The notes beneath the pieces are model-generated. The model saw only the letters and a list, made by a program, of their open reading frames with translations, made no database searches and was not told where the DNA came from. DNA of 64,000 nucleotides from an uncultured Pantoea sp. Lineage in GTDB: Bacteria; Pseudomonadota; Gammaproteobacteria; Enterobacterales; Enterobacteriaceae. The position numbers and the translations under genes are program-made. Location: positions 1 to 64,000 of the forward strand of contig CAJYVD010000026.1 of assembly GCA_913778495.1 (NCBI GenBank), in the 5' to 3' direction. Positions 42,673-52,224 of this stretch are shown one piece after another. How positions within the stretch are numbered: the first letter of the stretch is position 1; each line of letters begins with the position of its first letter.

Positions 42673-43647
42673 TTACGCCTGGATCTGCGGATTCACGCAG
42701 TTTTTTTCCACCTTACCGCTCAGCGCGGCGATGAGGTTGTCCACCGCGTCGCGCGCCATGCCATAGCGGGTCTCGTGGGTGGCGGAACCAATGTGCGGCA
42801 GCGTTACCACGTTCGGGAGCGTGAGCAGTTCGGCGTCCGCAGCCAGCGGTTCTTTTTCAAACACGTCCAGACCGGCGGCCAGAATGGTGCCGTCTTTTAG
42901 CGCGGCGGTGAGCGCCTGCTCATCCACCACGGGACCGCGTCCGGCGTTGATCAGGATCGCACTCGGCTTCATCAGCTTGAGCTGGGCGGCTCCGATCAGA
43001 TGGTGCGTCTCCTCGGTCAGCGGCAGGGTGATGCAGACAAAATCACTCTCTTTCAGCAGCGTCTCCAGATCGCAGGCGCGTGCGCCGAAGCGCGTTTCCG
43101 CTTCCTGATGCTGACGGCGGGCGTTGTAAAGGATGTTCATACCAAAGCCAAAGTGGGCGCGCTGCGCCAGCGCCAGGCCGATGCGGCCCATGCCGAGAAT
43201 GCCGAGGGTTTTATGGTGCACATCGACGCCAAACTTCGCCGGGCCGATACTCTTTTTCCACTCGCCCGCCTTCACCCACTTATCCAGCTCGGGGATGCGG
43301 CGCGCGGTGCTCAGCACCAGCGCCATCAGGGTATCCGCCACGGTTTCCGTGAGCACGGTTGGCGTGTGCATCAGCAGTACGCGGCGCGCGCTGAGGGCCG
43401 AAACGTCAAAATTATCGAAGCCCACCGACACGGTGGAACAAGCGCGCAGCGCCGGCATTTTTTCCAGCAGGGCATCATCGACCTTGCCGCCCGAGCCAAT
43501 CATTCCCTGCGCCTCGGCAAACTGCGCGGCGTGCTGCTGCACGGTTTCCGGCGTCACGTCTTTTACTTCCGTCACGGTGAAATGGGCATCCAGCCTGGCG
43601 CGCAGGTCATCGGGCAGGCTTTTGTAGAGGATCACAGCAGGTTTCAT
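42673..43647 (-). CDS. kguD: 2-ketogluconate-6-phosphate / 2-keto acid reductase (KguD/GhrB family)
   Basis: D-isomer-specific 2-hydroxyacid dehydrogenase, 324 residues from ATG 43647 (GGGAG upstream), very similar to E. coli GhrB (2-ketogluconate/glyoxylate reductase B). NAD(P)-binding [20 protein letters not shown] and the catalytic His in [12 protein letters not shown]. Because it is the fourth gene of kguE-kguK-kguT, the expected role is reduction of 2-keto-6-phosphogluconate to 6-phosphogluconate, as KguD in Pseudomonas; by sequence alone GhrB/TkrA is equally valid. Confidence 0.85.
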   Translation of the reverse strand: MKPAVILYKSLPDDLRARLDAHFTVTEVKDVTPETVQQHAAQFAEAQGMIGSGGKVDDALLEKMPALRACSTVSVGFDNFDVSALSARRVLLMHTPTVLTETVADTLMALVLSTARRIPELDKWVKAGEWKKSIGPAKFGVDVHHKTLGILGMGRIGLALAQRAHFGFGMNILYNARRQHQEAETRFGARACDLETLLKESDFVCITLPLTEETHHLIGAAQLKLMKPSAILINAGRGPVVDEQALTAALKDGTILAAGLDVFEKEPLAADAELLTLPNVVTLPHIGSATHETRYGMARDAVDNLIAALSGKVEKNCVNPQIQA

Positions 43648-43714
43648 CGTTTGCTCCCTGTAGAACGTGTGACGGGCGACTGACGTCGCCCGGAAAAAAT
43701 TATCGCTTACGCTT

Positions 43715-44995
43715 TCAGGCGTGCCTGGCACCGTGTACCGGCGTCGCTTTGTTTTCCGCTGGCTTTACAATCAGGGTAAGCCAGACCGACACCAGCAGGG
43801 CCGAGCCCATGAAAATATAGGAGGCGGCAGGGCTGCCGGTTGCGCCATTCAGGTAACCGACGATCCACGAGCCGATGAACGAGCCCAGCGCGCCCATGCT
43901 GTTGATCAGGGCCATGGCGCCGCCGGACACGTTGCGCGGCAGCATTTCTGGAATGATAGCGAAGAAGGGGCCGTAAGGCGCGTACATGGCACCGCCCGCG
44001 ATCACCAGCAGCGCATAAGAGAGCCAGAAGTTGTTGGCACCCACCAGATAAGAGCCCAGGAAAGCCAGCGCGCCAATCAACAGCAGCGGCCAGACAAACA
44101 GCTTGCGATTCTGCGTCTTGTCCGACGCCCACGACACCACCACCATGGCGATGGTCGCCACCAGATACGGTACCGCCGACAGCCAGCCTGCTTCCACCAT
44201 GCCCATCTGCGTGCCGTTACGCAGAATAGAAGGCAGCCACAGTACGAAGCCGTACACGCCGATGCTCCAGGCGAAGTACTGCATGCAGAGAATAATCACA
44301 TTGCGGTTGCGGAACGCTTCGCTGTAGTTGCGCACTGCTTTAATGTTCTCCTGCTCTTTTTGCAGCTGTGCCTGCAGCGCGGCTTTCTCTTCGTCGCTCA
44401 TCCATTTGGCCTGTGCGGGCTTATCCTGCACCAGGAACCACCACGCAACGGCCCAGATCACCGCAGGGAAGCCCTCGATAATGAACATCTCGCGCCAGCC
44501 AAAGGCGTTGATCAGGTAGCCCGAGACCACCGACATCCACAGCACGGTCACCGGATTGCCCAGAATCAGGAAGGTGTTGGCGCGCGAGCGCTCCGACTTG
44601 GTAAACCAGTTACTGATATAAATCAGCATCGCCGGCATGACCGCCGCTTCGACCACGCCCAGCACAAAGCGGATGGCTGCCAGCATCGGAATATTGCTGA
44701 CGATACCGGTCAGCGACGCGCAGCCACCCCACAGAATCAGGCACCAAAAAATCAGTTTCTTCACGCTGCGGCGTTCGGCGTAAACCGCACCGGGGATTTG
44801 GAAAAAGAAGTAGCCGAGGAAGAACAGGGCGCCCAGCAGGGATGACATCCCCTTCGTGATTCCCAGGTCGTCATTGATCCCGGCCGCAGAGGCGAAACTG
44901 AAGTTTGCCCGGTCCAGATACGCCAGACTGTAGGTGATAAACACGATGGGCATGATAAACCACCAGCGTTTTGGCGCGATTGTCTGCGATTTCAT
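43715..44995 (-). CDS. kguT: 2-ketogluconate transporter (MFS, anion:cation symporter family)
   Basis: 426 residues from ATG 44995, preceded by GAGGAGTTAACC; twelve membrane segments. ACS-family features: [14 protein letters not shown] in segment 1, [22 protein letters not shown] and [19 protein letters not shown]. The position between the kinase and reductase genes of a kgu operon identifies the likely substrate as 2-ketogluconate; the family also covers galactonate, glucarate and phthalate carriers. Confidence 0.88.
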   Translation of the reverse strand: MKSQTIAPKRWWFIMPIVFITYSLAYLDRANFSFASAAGINDDLGITKGMSSLLGALFFLGYFFFQIPGAVYAERRSVKKLIFWCLILWGGCASLTGIVSNIPMLAAIRFVLGVVEAAVMPAMLIYISNWFTKSERSRANTFLILGNPVTVLWMSVVSGYLINAFGWREMFIIEGFPAVIWAVAWWFLVQDKPAQAKWMSDEEKAALQAQLQKEQENIKAVRNYSEAFRNRNVIILCMQYFAWSIGVYGFVLWLPSILRNGTQMGMVEAGWLSAVPYLVATIAMVVVSWASDKTQNRKLFVWPLLLIGALAFLGSYLVGANNFWLSYALLVIAGGAMYAPYGPFFAIIPEMLPRNVSGGAMALINSMGALGSFIGSWIVGYLNGATGSPAASYIFMGSALLVSVWLTLIVKPAENKATPVHGARHA

Positions 44996-45019
44996 GGTTA
45001 ACTCCTCTGGTTTGAGGTG

Positions 45020-45096
45020 GGCGCATTTCGTGGATGCGCCTCGGTGTTGTAGGGTTACAGGAGCAGCGTTGTTGCGGTGAGCCGATCGCATCGGCT
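45020..45096. repeat. Two hairpins in the kguK-kguT spacer
   Basis: GGCGCAT-(7)-ATGCGCC (45020-45040) and AGCCGAT-CGC-ATCGGCT (45080-45096) are both perfect. They sit in the 118-bp gap between kguK and kguT and lack T-tracts, so they may protect or separate segments of the messenger. Confidence 0.55.
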
Positions 45097-45113
45097 AACC
45101 ACGCGTATGCGGA

Positions 45114-46052
45114 TTAATAGTCACCCAGTGCCGCACGCACCGGCAGTCCTTCGCTGTCGCCCGCGACCTGAATCGCCAGCGAGCCGATTTTATTGCCGCG
45201 CAGGATCGCCTGCGGTAACGCTTTTCCTTCCAGCAGCGCGCTAATCACCCCAACCGCAAAGCCGTCGCCCGCGCCCACGGTGTCCACCACGTTCTCGACG
45301 CGGATCGGTGCCACCTGGCCTTTTTCGCCGTCGGCGGTTTTATACCAGGCGCCGTCGCAGCCGGTTTTGATGATCACCGCCTTCACGCCCTTGTCGAGGT
45401 AGAAGTCAGCGATGGCTTCGGGCTGCTGATAGCCGGTGAGGATCAGCCCCTCTTTTTCACCGGGCAGCACCCAGTCAGCGTACTCGGCCAGCAGATTGAG
45501 CTGCTTACGCATCTCATCCGTGCTGCGCCACAGCACCGGACGCAAGTTAGGATCAAATGAGATGGTTTTACCGCGCGCGCGCATCTCTTTCGCGGCGTGC
45601 TGGCACAGCGCCAGAGCGCTGTCGGACAGCGCCGCCGCCACGCCGCTCAGGTGCAAATGGCGGGCCGCACCAAAATAGTCGGCGTCAAAGTCATCGGGCG
45701 ACAGATAGCTGGCCGCCGAGCCTTTACGGAAATACTCCACTTCGGGATCGGAGCCGTCATCGACGCTCGCTTTAAGCTGAAAGCCGGTCCGGTAGCGGGC
45801 GTCAGTGGTAACGCAGTGGTGATCGATGCCCTCTTTTGCCAGCTGCTGCAGGATAAACCGCCCAAAGCTGTCGTCGCCGACGCGGCTTACCCAGCCCACC
45901 TGCAGGCCAAGGCGCGACAGGCCAATCGCCACGTTCAGTTCCGCGCCCGCAATGCGTTTGATAAAGCGGTCTGCCGCAGCCAGATCGCCGGTCTGCTGCG
46001 CAATGAACATTGCCATTGCCTCGCCTACAGTGACCACATCAAGTTGCTTCAT
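45114..46052 (-). CDS. kguK: 2-ketogluconate kinase (PfkB family)
   Basis: 312-residue PfkB/ribokinase-type sugar kinase. N-terminal signature region RIAGAELNVAIGLSRLG and C-terminal DTVGAGDGFAVGVIS with the catalytic Asp. It is similar to KDG kinases, but its place in kguE-K-T-D makes 2-ketogluconate the likely substrate, giving 2-keto-6-phosphogluconate. Starts 9 bp after kguE. Confidence 0.88.
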   Translation of the reverse strand: MKQLDVVTVGEAMAMFIAQQTGDLAAADRFIKRIAGAELNVAIGLSRLGLQVGWVSRVGDDSFGRFILQQLAKEGIDHHCVTTDARYRTGFQLKASVDDGSDPEVEYFRKGSAASYLSPDDFDADYFGAARHLHLSGVAAALSDSALALCQHAAKEMRARGKTISFDPNLRPVLWRSTDEMRKQLNLLAEYADWVLPGEKEGLILTGYQQPEAIADFYLDKGVKAVIIKTGCDGAWYKTADGEKGQVAPIRVENVVDTVGAGDGFAVGVISALLEGKALPQAILRGNKIGSLAIQVAGDSEGLPVRAALGDY

Positions 46053-46061
46053 GATAATTCC

Positions 46062-46811
46062 TTATGCCGCACGTAATAAATCGACGTAATGGCGCGTGAC
46101 CGCCACGAGGTCGGCGCCTTCCAGCGGAAATTCAATGCCGCGCGGCGCATCGGCAGGCAGCGCCTGGAGCAGCGTCCGCCAGCTGCCGTCGCTCTCATCG
46201 AGTGCGATAGCGCGGAAACTGGCCTGATGCGGCACCGCGGCCTTTACGTGAATGTAGCTTACATAGCGGCTGAGCTGCGCCGCTGCGTGCAGCGCGTCTT
46301 CGCCGGTCCACAGCCAGTTACCCATATCAAAGGTCATGTCCAGCGGCAGCGCGGCATCGCAGGCGCGATGGAAAAAGGTTTGCAGGGCGGCCAGCGAACT
46401 GCTGGGGGTTTGATCGTTCTCGATCACCAGCGTGACCGACGTGTTCGCCAGTGTCTGCGCCAGCTCACCGTTATCCAGTGCCACAAAGTGGCCAAGCGCC
46501 AACTTCAGACGCTGCGCGCCAATTTGCTCCGCTTCCAGCAGGAACTGCGACAGGCGAGGGTTCAGCGCGCCGTCTTCTAACCACAGCGCTTCCGGTACCG
46601 AATAACTGGCGTGCAGCGCGTGATGAGAGAGCGCATCAGCCAGCGTGTGCAGCTGCACAAACTCATCGGCACTGAAAAGTTCGCGCCGGATCTCAACGCC
46701 ATCGGCACCCGCTTGCTTTATCAGGGGGATCAGGGCCCGCTGGCCGCCAAGCTGCGCGACCTGCTGCGCACCGTAAGCGGCTGTCACGACGATGATTTCA
46801 GGTGTAGCCAT
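46062..46811 (-). CDS. kguE: KguE-like sugar epimerase/isomerase (TIM barrel)
   Basis: 249-residue xylose-isomerase-like TIM-barrel protein. GADGVEIRRELF, the acidic metal-ligand strand VIENDQTP, DMTFDMGNWLWTGED and YIHVKAAVP are typical of the family. KguE is the first gene of the Pseudomonas 2-ketogluconate operon; its exact reaction is not settled. Start ATG 46811 has GGAGGAATT. A PtxS-type operator lies 80 bp upstream. Confidence 0.83.
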   Translation of the reverse strand: MATPEIIVVTAAYGAQQVAQLGGQRALIPLIKQAGADGVEIRRELFSADEFVQLHTLADALSHHALHASYSVPEALWLEDGALNPRLSQFLLEAEQIGAQRLKLALGHFVALDNGELAQTLANTSVTLVIENDQTPSSSLAALQTFFHRACDAALPLDMTFDMGNWLWTGEDALHAAAQLSRYVSYIHVKAAVPHQASFRAIALDESDGSWRTLLQALPADAPRGIEFPLEGADLVAVTRHYVDLLRAA

Positions 46812-46890
46812 AATTCCTCCGCAGACGTCAGCGCCGTATTTGGCAGATTACTGACGCGTTTTACCGTCCAGTTACCTTAAAAAAGCTAAA

Positions 46891-46904
46891 TGGAACCGGT
46901 TCCA
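46891..46904. promoter_or_regulatory. PtxS-type operator upstream of kguE
   Basis: TGGAACCGGTTCCA is a perfect 14-bp palindrome in the ptxS-kguE spacer. The known Pseudomonas PtxS operator is TGAAACCGGTTTCA, differing at one base per half-site. Repression of the kgu genes, relieved by 2-ketogluconate, is inferred. Confidence 0.82.
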
Positions 46905-46965
46905 AAGGAAAGTGGCATAACTGGAAATTATGATCGTGCTCACGAAGTGGGCCTGCGTTTGAGAA

Positions 46966-47991
46966 TTACCTCAGAGGCTGGCTGGAACCGCGCTCCACCA
47001 GTTCACCGGAAAACACCTGCTCATATACCGCGTCGTCACTGCCTTCAATACGGGCAATAACCCGTTCCAGCGCGGCGTAGCCGATCTGCCAGGTGGGCTG
47101 TTTGAGCGTGGTAATGCCGACGCCCGCCAGCGCAGCCCACTCCAGCTCATCAAAGCCCAGCAGGCCAATATCTTCGCCCCAGCGCAGCGCCAGCGACTGC
47201 AGCGCGCGCGCCACCTGAAGCGTAAGCGCCCCGTTGGCGGCAATCACCGCACAGCGTTTGTCGTGGTGGCGCTGGTAGAAATCACGCAGGCACTCCGCCA
47301 GCAGCGGTGCGTCGTGCAGGGGCACTTCGGCATTTTCGGCGTGTACCTGCGGATGGCGCTGGCAGCAGGTGCGGAACGCGGCGAGGCGCTCGCGTCGGGT
47401 GTTCACGCTGCCGAGCGGTTCGCTCACAAACAGCAGCGCGTCATAGCCGTTATCCAGCAGATGCTGCGTGGCGTTTTGCGATGCTTCAGGGTTATTCAGA
47501 CCCACCACGTCGCAGGCAAAATCGGGAATTTTGCGGTCAATCAGCACCATTGGCAGCATGGATTGCTGCAGACGGTTGAGCACTTCCTCATGCATCCCCA
47601 CCGCATTGACCACAATGCCCTCGACCTGGTAGCTGCTCAGCAGCTGCAGATAGTACTGCTCGCGATCCACTTCGTTGTTGGTGTTACACATCAGCAGCGT
47701 AAACCCACGAGCGCGGCAGGCGGCTTCGATCCCGCTGAGGACATCCACGGAATAGGGGTTGGTGATATCCGCGATGATCAGGCCAATCAGTCGGGTACGG
47801 CCGCGTTTAAGGCCGCGTGCCATCTGGCTGGGGCGGTAGTTAAGATCGGCGATCGCCTGCTCAATACGGGCTTTGAGGTCGGGCGAAAGCACATGGACTT
47901 CGCCATTCAAATAGCGGGAAACGCTGGTTTTGCCGGTTTTTGCCGCGCGGGCAACGTCACTGATTGTGGCTCGTGGCGGCCTTGTTTTCAT
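46966..47991 (-). CDS. ptxS: LacI-family repressor PtxS (2-ketogluconate-responsive)
   Basis: 341 residues: N-terminal LacI helix-turn-helix (ATISDVARAAKTGKTSVSRYLNG) with the hinge helix YRPSQMARGLKRGRT, then a periplasmic-binding-protein fold (LIGLIIADITNPYSVDVL). It is directly upstream of kguE on the same strand and the perfect operator lies between them. The name rests on this context and on similarity to the PtxS/KguR group. Confidence 0.85.
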   Translation of the reverse strand: MKTRPPRATISDVARAAKTGKTSVSRYLNGEVHVLSPDLKARIEQAIADLNYRPSQMARGLKRGRTRLIGLIIADITNPYSVDVLSGIEAACRARGFTLLMCNTNNEVDREQYYLQLLSSYQVEGIVVNAVGMHEEVLNRLQQSMLPMVLIDRKIPDFACDVVGLNNPEASQNATQHLLDNGYDALLFVSEPLGSVNTRRERLAAFRTCCQRHPQVHAENAEVPLHDAPLLAECLRDFYQRHHDKRCAVIAANGALTLQVARALQSLALRWGEDIGLLGFDELEWAALAGVGITTLKQPTWQIGYAALERVIARIEGSDDAVYEQVFSGELVERGSSQPLR

Positions 47992-48049
47992 TGCTTACAC
48001 CTGATTGATTTGCGCGGGCGAAGACTATCACAGCGAGCTTCTTACGCAA

Positions 48050-49054
48050 TCATTGTGCGTCAGAGGTTAATTGCAGTCGCGGCTGCCACAGCGTTTGCAG
48101 CTCGCCCGGCGGCACGTCATTAAGCAGCTGCAGCACCATCTCCGCCACCCGCTCGCCGAGGCGCTGCTGCGTTAACTGCAAAATGGCGTTAACCGGATGG
48201 TCGATAATTGAATCGTGCGGCAGTCCGTCGTAGACAAACAGCGGAATCGCCTGAGGACCACGGAGATAACCGGCCTGCGAAAGCGCGATCGCCGCACCTT
48301 CGCCCAGCGGGGCGCAGTCGGTCACTATCGCCTGCGGCGGCTGCGCATCGGCCAGCCAAGCCAGCGTTTGCTGATACCCTGAACGCCGGGTGGGCGGCAA
48401 CGCGGCCATGCGATCTGGGCTCTGCGGCGTCGAGTGCTGCGCCAGCGCGTCAATGAAGCCCTGGCGACGATCGAGGATATAGGTGCTGGCCTCGCAGCCG
48501 CCGAGATAGGCGAGCCGGGTCAGGCCACGCTGCAGGCAGTGCTCCGCGGCCAGCAGCGTGCCCGCGTGATTGTCGTAATCGAACCACGCATAGGGCTGCG
48601 GCAGCTGGCTGCGGCCCAGCGTGAGAAAGCGATAGCCTTTTTGCTGTAGCCGTACCAGCCGCAGATCGTAAGGGGTGGTGTGGGTCATGATCAGCGCGTC
48701 CAGCGCGCCGCTGCGCAGCATACGCATCGGCGGGCGCAGCTGATCCTGCGGCTTCTCCGGCAGAATCATTAAATCAATGTCGTGCTGGGCAAGCCGCTGA
48801 TCGAGCGTGAGCAGCATGTCGCTGTAATAGCTGTCGTTGAGCGAGGCGGTGCTGACGGGAAACACTAAACCCACGGCGTTGGCGCGTCCGGTTTTCAAGC
48901 GGCGCGCAGCGGCGTTGGGCCGATAGCCGCGCAGTGCGGCTTCCTGTTCAACGCGTTTCCGCGTGACGTCTGCCACATCGTCATAGCCATTCAGCGCACG
49001 ACTCACCGTCGTGACCGAAAGGCCGAGAGCAGCAGCAATGGCTTTGAGCGACAT
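48050..49054 (-). CDS. LacI-family transcriptional regulator
   Basis: 334 residues from ATG 49054 (start MSLKAIAAALGLSVTTVSRALNG is the classic LacI helix-turn-helix; the frame is open to 49087). Hinge YRPNAAARRLKTGRA and effector domain beginning VGLVFPVSTASLN. Ligand unknown; no catabolic gene other than the kgu set is adjacent. It ends 58 bp before the ptxS start. No strong ribosome site is visible. Confidence 0.85.
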   Translation of the reverse strand: MSLKAIAAALGLSVTTVSRALNGYDDVADVTRKRVEQEAALRGYRPNAAARRLKTGRANAVGLVFPVSTASLNDSYYSDMLLTLDQRLAQHDIDLMILPEKPQDQLRPPMRMLRSGALDALIMTHTTPYDLRLVRLQQKGYRFLTLGRSQLPQPYAWFDYDNHAGTLLAAEHCLQRGLTRLAYLGGCEASTYILDRRQGFIDALAQHSTPQSPDRMAALPPTRRSGYQQTLAWLADAQPPQAIVTDCAPLGEGAAIALSQAGYLRGPQAIPLFVYDGLPHDSIIDHPVNAILQLTQQRLGERVAEMVLQLLNDVPPGELQTLWQPRLQLTSDAQ

Positions 49055-49176
49055 AGGGGGAGCGTCCGACCAGCTAATTTTTCTCACGCTAGCACAAAGT
49101 GTTCTTGCGCTCTATCCGTTGGTTATTTTCGTGCGATCTGGCGTGATAATCGCGCGGATGGCGAGATAAAACGCGA

Positions 49177-49207
49177 TAAAAAGCCGAACTGCTAGCACAG
49201 TTCGGCT
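49177..49207 (-). terminator. Rho-independent terminator after yiaD
   Basis: Stem AGCCGAACTG (49182-49191) / CAGTTCGGCT (49198-49207), 6-base loop, with a T-tract on the minus strand (A run from 49177). Confidence 0.9.
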
Positions 49208-49215
49208 GTCTGCGG

Positions 49216-49878
49216 TTAGCCCAGCGGGCTCAGCGTGATCTCTACGCGGCGGTTTTGCGCTTTGCCGGCTTCGGTGCTGTTGGTGGCGATAGGGTTGTCC
49301 GGACCCATGCCCTGCGTGCGCAGGCGATTCTGCGCCACGCCCTGAGTAATCAGGGCGCTGGCTACGCTGTCCGCACGCTGCTGCGACAGGCGCATATTCA
49401 GCGCGCGCGAGCCGGTGCTGTCGGTGTAACCCAGCACGTTAACGGCGGTTTTCGGATACTCTTTCAGCACCATGGCAACGCCGGTCAAGGTGTTGGCACC
49501 TGCGGGTTTGAGGTTGCTGCTGCTGCTGTCGAAGGTGACGTTATTGGGCATGTTGAGCACGATGTTATCGCCCTGGCGCGTGACGCTGACGCCGGTGCCG
49601 CGCATTTTGTCGCGCAGTTTCGCTTCCTGCACGTCCATGTAATAGCCTACGCCGCCGCCCAATGCTGCACCTGACGCCGCGCCAATCAGCGCGCCTTTAC
49701 CGCGATCTTTCTTCGAGGATGACAGCACGCCAACCCCCGCACCCACCAGCGCACCCAAACCCGCGCCAATGCCCGATTTACCGGCCTGCGATTCACCGGT
49801 ATAGGGATTGGTGGTACAGCCTGACAGCGCCAGGCTGCCGCTCACTAACAAGGACAGCGCAAACATACGCTTTTTCAT
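49216..49878 (-). CDS. yiaD: OmpA-family outer membrane lipoprotein YiaD
   Basis: 220 residues, close to E. coli YiaD (219). Signal peptide ending SLALSGC (lipobox Cys20), then a glycine-zipper segment (GIGAGLGALVGAGVGVLSS, GAASGAALGGGVGYYMD) and a C-terminal OmpA peptidoglycan-binding domain with YTDSTGSRALNMRLSQQRA and NRRVEI. In E. coli it lowers BamD defects when overproduced. Own terminator follows. Confidence 0.95.
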   Translation of the reverse strand: MKKRMFALSLLVSGSLALSGCTTNPYTGESQAGKSGIGAGLGALVGAGVGVLSSSKKDRGKGALIGAASGAALGGGVGYYMDVQEAKLRDKMRGTGVSVTRQGDNIVLNMPNNVTFDSSSSNLKPAGANTLTGVAMVLKEYPKTAVNVLGYTDSTGSRALNMRLSQQRADSVASALITQGVAQNRLRTQGMGPDNPIATNSTEAGKAQNRRVEITLSPLG

Positions 49879-49986
49879 GATAATTCCTCACGACGGAAAA
49901 AAGGGACCGTGCCCAAAACGCCGCTATTATGCCGTTCAATATTGAGGAAATTCGTGAGGCCAATTCTTAAAGTGTAAATTATTACC

Positions 49987-50547
49987 TTAAAGATTATCGG
50001 GATGGCAGAAACAGGTGGTTTGATGATCGTTAATTAAGCCGCAGCCCTGTAAAAATGCGTGGCAGATTGTGGGCCCGACGAATTTAAAACCACGCTGCTT
50101 AAGCGCCTTTGAGAGCGCAATAGCGGGCGCAGAGGTGGTAGGCGCCTGCGCATAGTCGGCATAACGGTGCAAAATAGGCTGGTTATCCACAAACGACCAG
50201 ATAAAGCGCGAAAAGTCTTGTCCGGTGGCTTCTAACGCCAGCATCGCCTGGGCATTAGTGATGATCGCGGCGAGCTTGCCCCGATGGCGAATAAGTCCGG
50301 CGTCCTGCAGCAAACGAGCGAGATCCGCCTCATCCATTAATGCGACCGGCTGCGGGTCAAAACGGTGAAACGCGCGCCGATAGTGCTCCCGCTTTTTAAG
50401 CACGGTGATCCACGATAAGCCTGCCTGCTGCCCCTCAAGACACAACATTTCAAATAAGACGCGCTTATCGGTTTGCGGAATGCCCCACTCGTTGTCGTGA
50501 TAGGCAATATAAAGTGGATCCTGGGTGACCCAACCACATCTCTGCAT
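49987..50547 (-). CDS. tag: DNA-3-methyladenine glycosylase I
   Basis: Base-excision repair enzyme removing 3-methyladenine. 186 residues (E. coli 187). Zinc ligands Cys4, His17, His175 and Cys179 are all in place and the catalytic-pocket Glu38 is present in MLCLEGQQAGLSW. Divergent from the next gene. Confidence 0.95.
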   Translation of the reverse strand: MQRCGWVTQDPLYIAYHDNEWGIPQTDKRVLFEMLCLEGQQAGLSWITVLKKREHYRRAFHRFDPQPVALMDEADLARLLQDAGLIRHRGKLAAIITNAQAMLALEATGQDFSRFIWSFVDNQPILHRYADYAQAPTTSAPAIALSKALKQRGFKFVGPTICHAFLQGCGLINDHQTTCFCHPDNL

Positions 50548-50688
50548 TGGTGCGCTCCTGATATCAGAGGAAAACCGTATCGATCCCTTGACGTATTGTG
50601 GAATAGATTAATAGTTAAGCAACGTGTGCCGATATCTCTCATTATACGTTTTTACGCGTCACTCCTTTCAGTGCGTCAGGAGCGTCTC

Positions 50689-51381
50689 ATGGTGCAGAAA
50701 AGTCAGCGTTCAGGCCAGCCTATTTTCGCGTGGCTGGTGGGGGGCGGGTGGCTGCTTTTCGCGGTCGGGCAGGCTTTTGCGCAAGATTATCCGGCCTCGC
50801 TCACCGCGCTGGATTACAACGCGCTGCTGGCTGAAAAGCTGTCGGTTAGCCATCCGGTATGGCGTGAAAACAGCGACGGCAGCCTGATGGACGCGGTGCT
50901 CAGCGCGGCGAGCGATCGCACGATGGTCTATAGCGAAACCGCCAGCGTAGGCAGTGCGCCGCTGGTTAACCGCTATTCGGCGGGTTGGCCGATCCCCGTC
51001 AGCACCACGGTGCGTACCGGGCCGGTGGCGCAGTTCGCGGTGGATGACTCCACGCTGAGCTGCCCGAAATGCGAATGGGTGGACAGCAATAACGCCGGAC
51101 ATATCGCCTCGCTCGGGTGGCGCATCGATGCCACTCAGGGCTGGATCACGCCGTGGGCGCAGGTGAGCTATAGCCATCAGCTGACGGAAGAAAACCCCAC
51201 GCTGCTGCGCGATCGTCCCGCGAGCAGCGACGACCGCGATACGCGTTGGGTTGACGTCAGCGTGGGGGCTACGCTGCCGTTTGGGCCGCATCTCGCCGCC
51301 TTTGCTTCCTTTTCGCAATCGGGTGCGGTGACCGACGGCGAGCCGTTTATCTACAGCCTGGGCGTCAGCGCCAGTTTCTGA
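50689..51381 (+). CDS. Small outer-membrane protein with an autotransporter-barrel-like C-terminus
   Basis: 230 residues from ATG 50689 (AGGAG 7 bases upstream); the frame is open from 50473 but overlaps tag there. A signal-type segment (FAWLVGGGWLLFAVGQAFA) is followed by about 120 residues without known motif, including a CPKC pair, and a C-terminal part (ASLGWRIDATQGWITPWAQVSY onward) resembling the last strands of EstA-type autotransporter barrels and ending in VSASF with terminal Phe. A complete barrel needs twelve strands, so this is either a truncated relic or a small distinct outer-membrane protein. Function unknown. Confidence 0.65.
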   Translation: MVQKSQRSGQPIFAWLVGGGWLLFAVGQAFAQDYPASLTALDYNALLAEKLSVSHPVWRENSDGSLMDAVLSAASDRTMVYSETASVGSAPLVNRYSAGWPIPVSTTVRTGPVAQFAVDDSTLSCPKCEWVDSNNAGHIASLGWRIDATQGWITPWAQVSYSHQLTEENPTLLRDRPASSDDRDTRWVDVSVGATLPFGPHLAAFASFSQSGAVTDGEPFIYSLGVSASF

Positions 51382-51452
51382 CGCGGCATGAAATGAGAAG
51401 TGAGGAGCAGCAAGGAACTTATACTAAGCGCGCTAATTATTATTAAGGTTAC

Positions 51453-52139
51453 ATGATGCGCGAAAATCTTCTTATTATCGGTCGCGAAGCCGCGGCTTTT
51501 CTCACCAGTGGTCTCATCCTGCTTTTCTGTATGGCGATGGTCTATATCGACGTCAACTGGATGAATAATGCATTACACGAAAATTCGTTCACCGAGATCG
51601 CCCAAGAGCTGATGCTGGCGCTGATCGCGACGCTGTTCTTCATCGCCGCCTGGCAGCGCCCCGCGCAACGCAGCGCGCTCACGCTGGTGGGCGGCTTTTT
51701 TAGCTGCATGCTTATCCGCGAAATGGACTTCCTGTTCGATATGATTGAGCACGGTGCCTGGCTGACCTTTGCGCTCGCCACGGCGGCGGCGTCGCTGGCT
51801 GTTGCGCTGCGCACACCGCGCCAGATTCTCTCTGGCCTGGCGGCGCTGCTTCAGCATCGTCAGTGGCAAACCATGGCGGCAGGCTTACTGGCGGTGCTGC
51901 TGTTTTCTCGCCTGTTTGGCATGCATCAGCTTTGGCAGCACCTCATGCTGGATGGCTATCACCGCGTGGTGAAAAACATGGCGGAAGAGGTTACCGAGCT
52001 GTTTGGCTACAGCCTGTGTTTGACCGCTTCTGTACGCTATCTCTGGCATACCCGACCTGCGCGGGTTGCCCAGCGCCGGGCTCAGGCGCGCTACGCGGCG
52101 CAGCCGTCGCCGCTCTCATCACACCGCTCGACCTTTTAG
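51453..52139 (+). CDS. Integral membrane protein of unknown function
   Basis: 228 residues, about six predicted membrane segments (for example AAFLTSGLILLFCMAMVYI, LMLALIATLFFIAAW, MAAGLLAVLLFSRLFGM) and a polar Arg/Ser-rich C-terminus. Conserved-looking charged residues lie inside hydrophobic stretches (IREMDFLFDMIEHG and MAEEVTELFGYSLCLTASVRYLW). I do not recognise the family. It starts ATGATG at 51453 after TTAAGG and stands alone upstream of dnaT. Confidence 0.75.
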   Translation: MMRENLLIIGREAAAFLTSGLILLFCMAMVYIDVNWMNNALHENSFTEIAQELMLALIATLFFIAAWQRPAQRSALTLVGGFFSCMLIREMDFLFDMIEHGAWLTFALATAAASLAVALRTPRQILSGLAALLQHRQWQTMAAGLLAVLLFSRLFGMHQLWQHLMLDGYHRVVKNMAEEVTELFGYSLCLTASVRYLWHTRPARVAQRRAQARYAAQPSPLSSHRSTF

Positions 52140-52224
52140 GCGATCCCCGCCGTTAAAACAGGTACACTTGTTCACCTGCGCCGGGCAAACCGGCGCACCG
52201 GATTGAACAACGTCAGGTTTCTTC

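Noticed and set aside
50473-50688. Upstream extension of the autotransporter-like gene
   Set aside because: It overlaps the 5' end of tag on the opposite strand; a strong ribosome site marks ATG 50689 and the signal peptide follows it.
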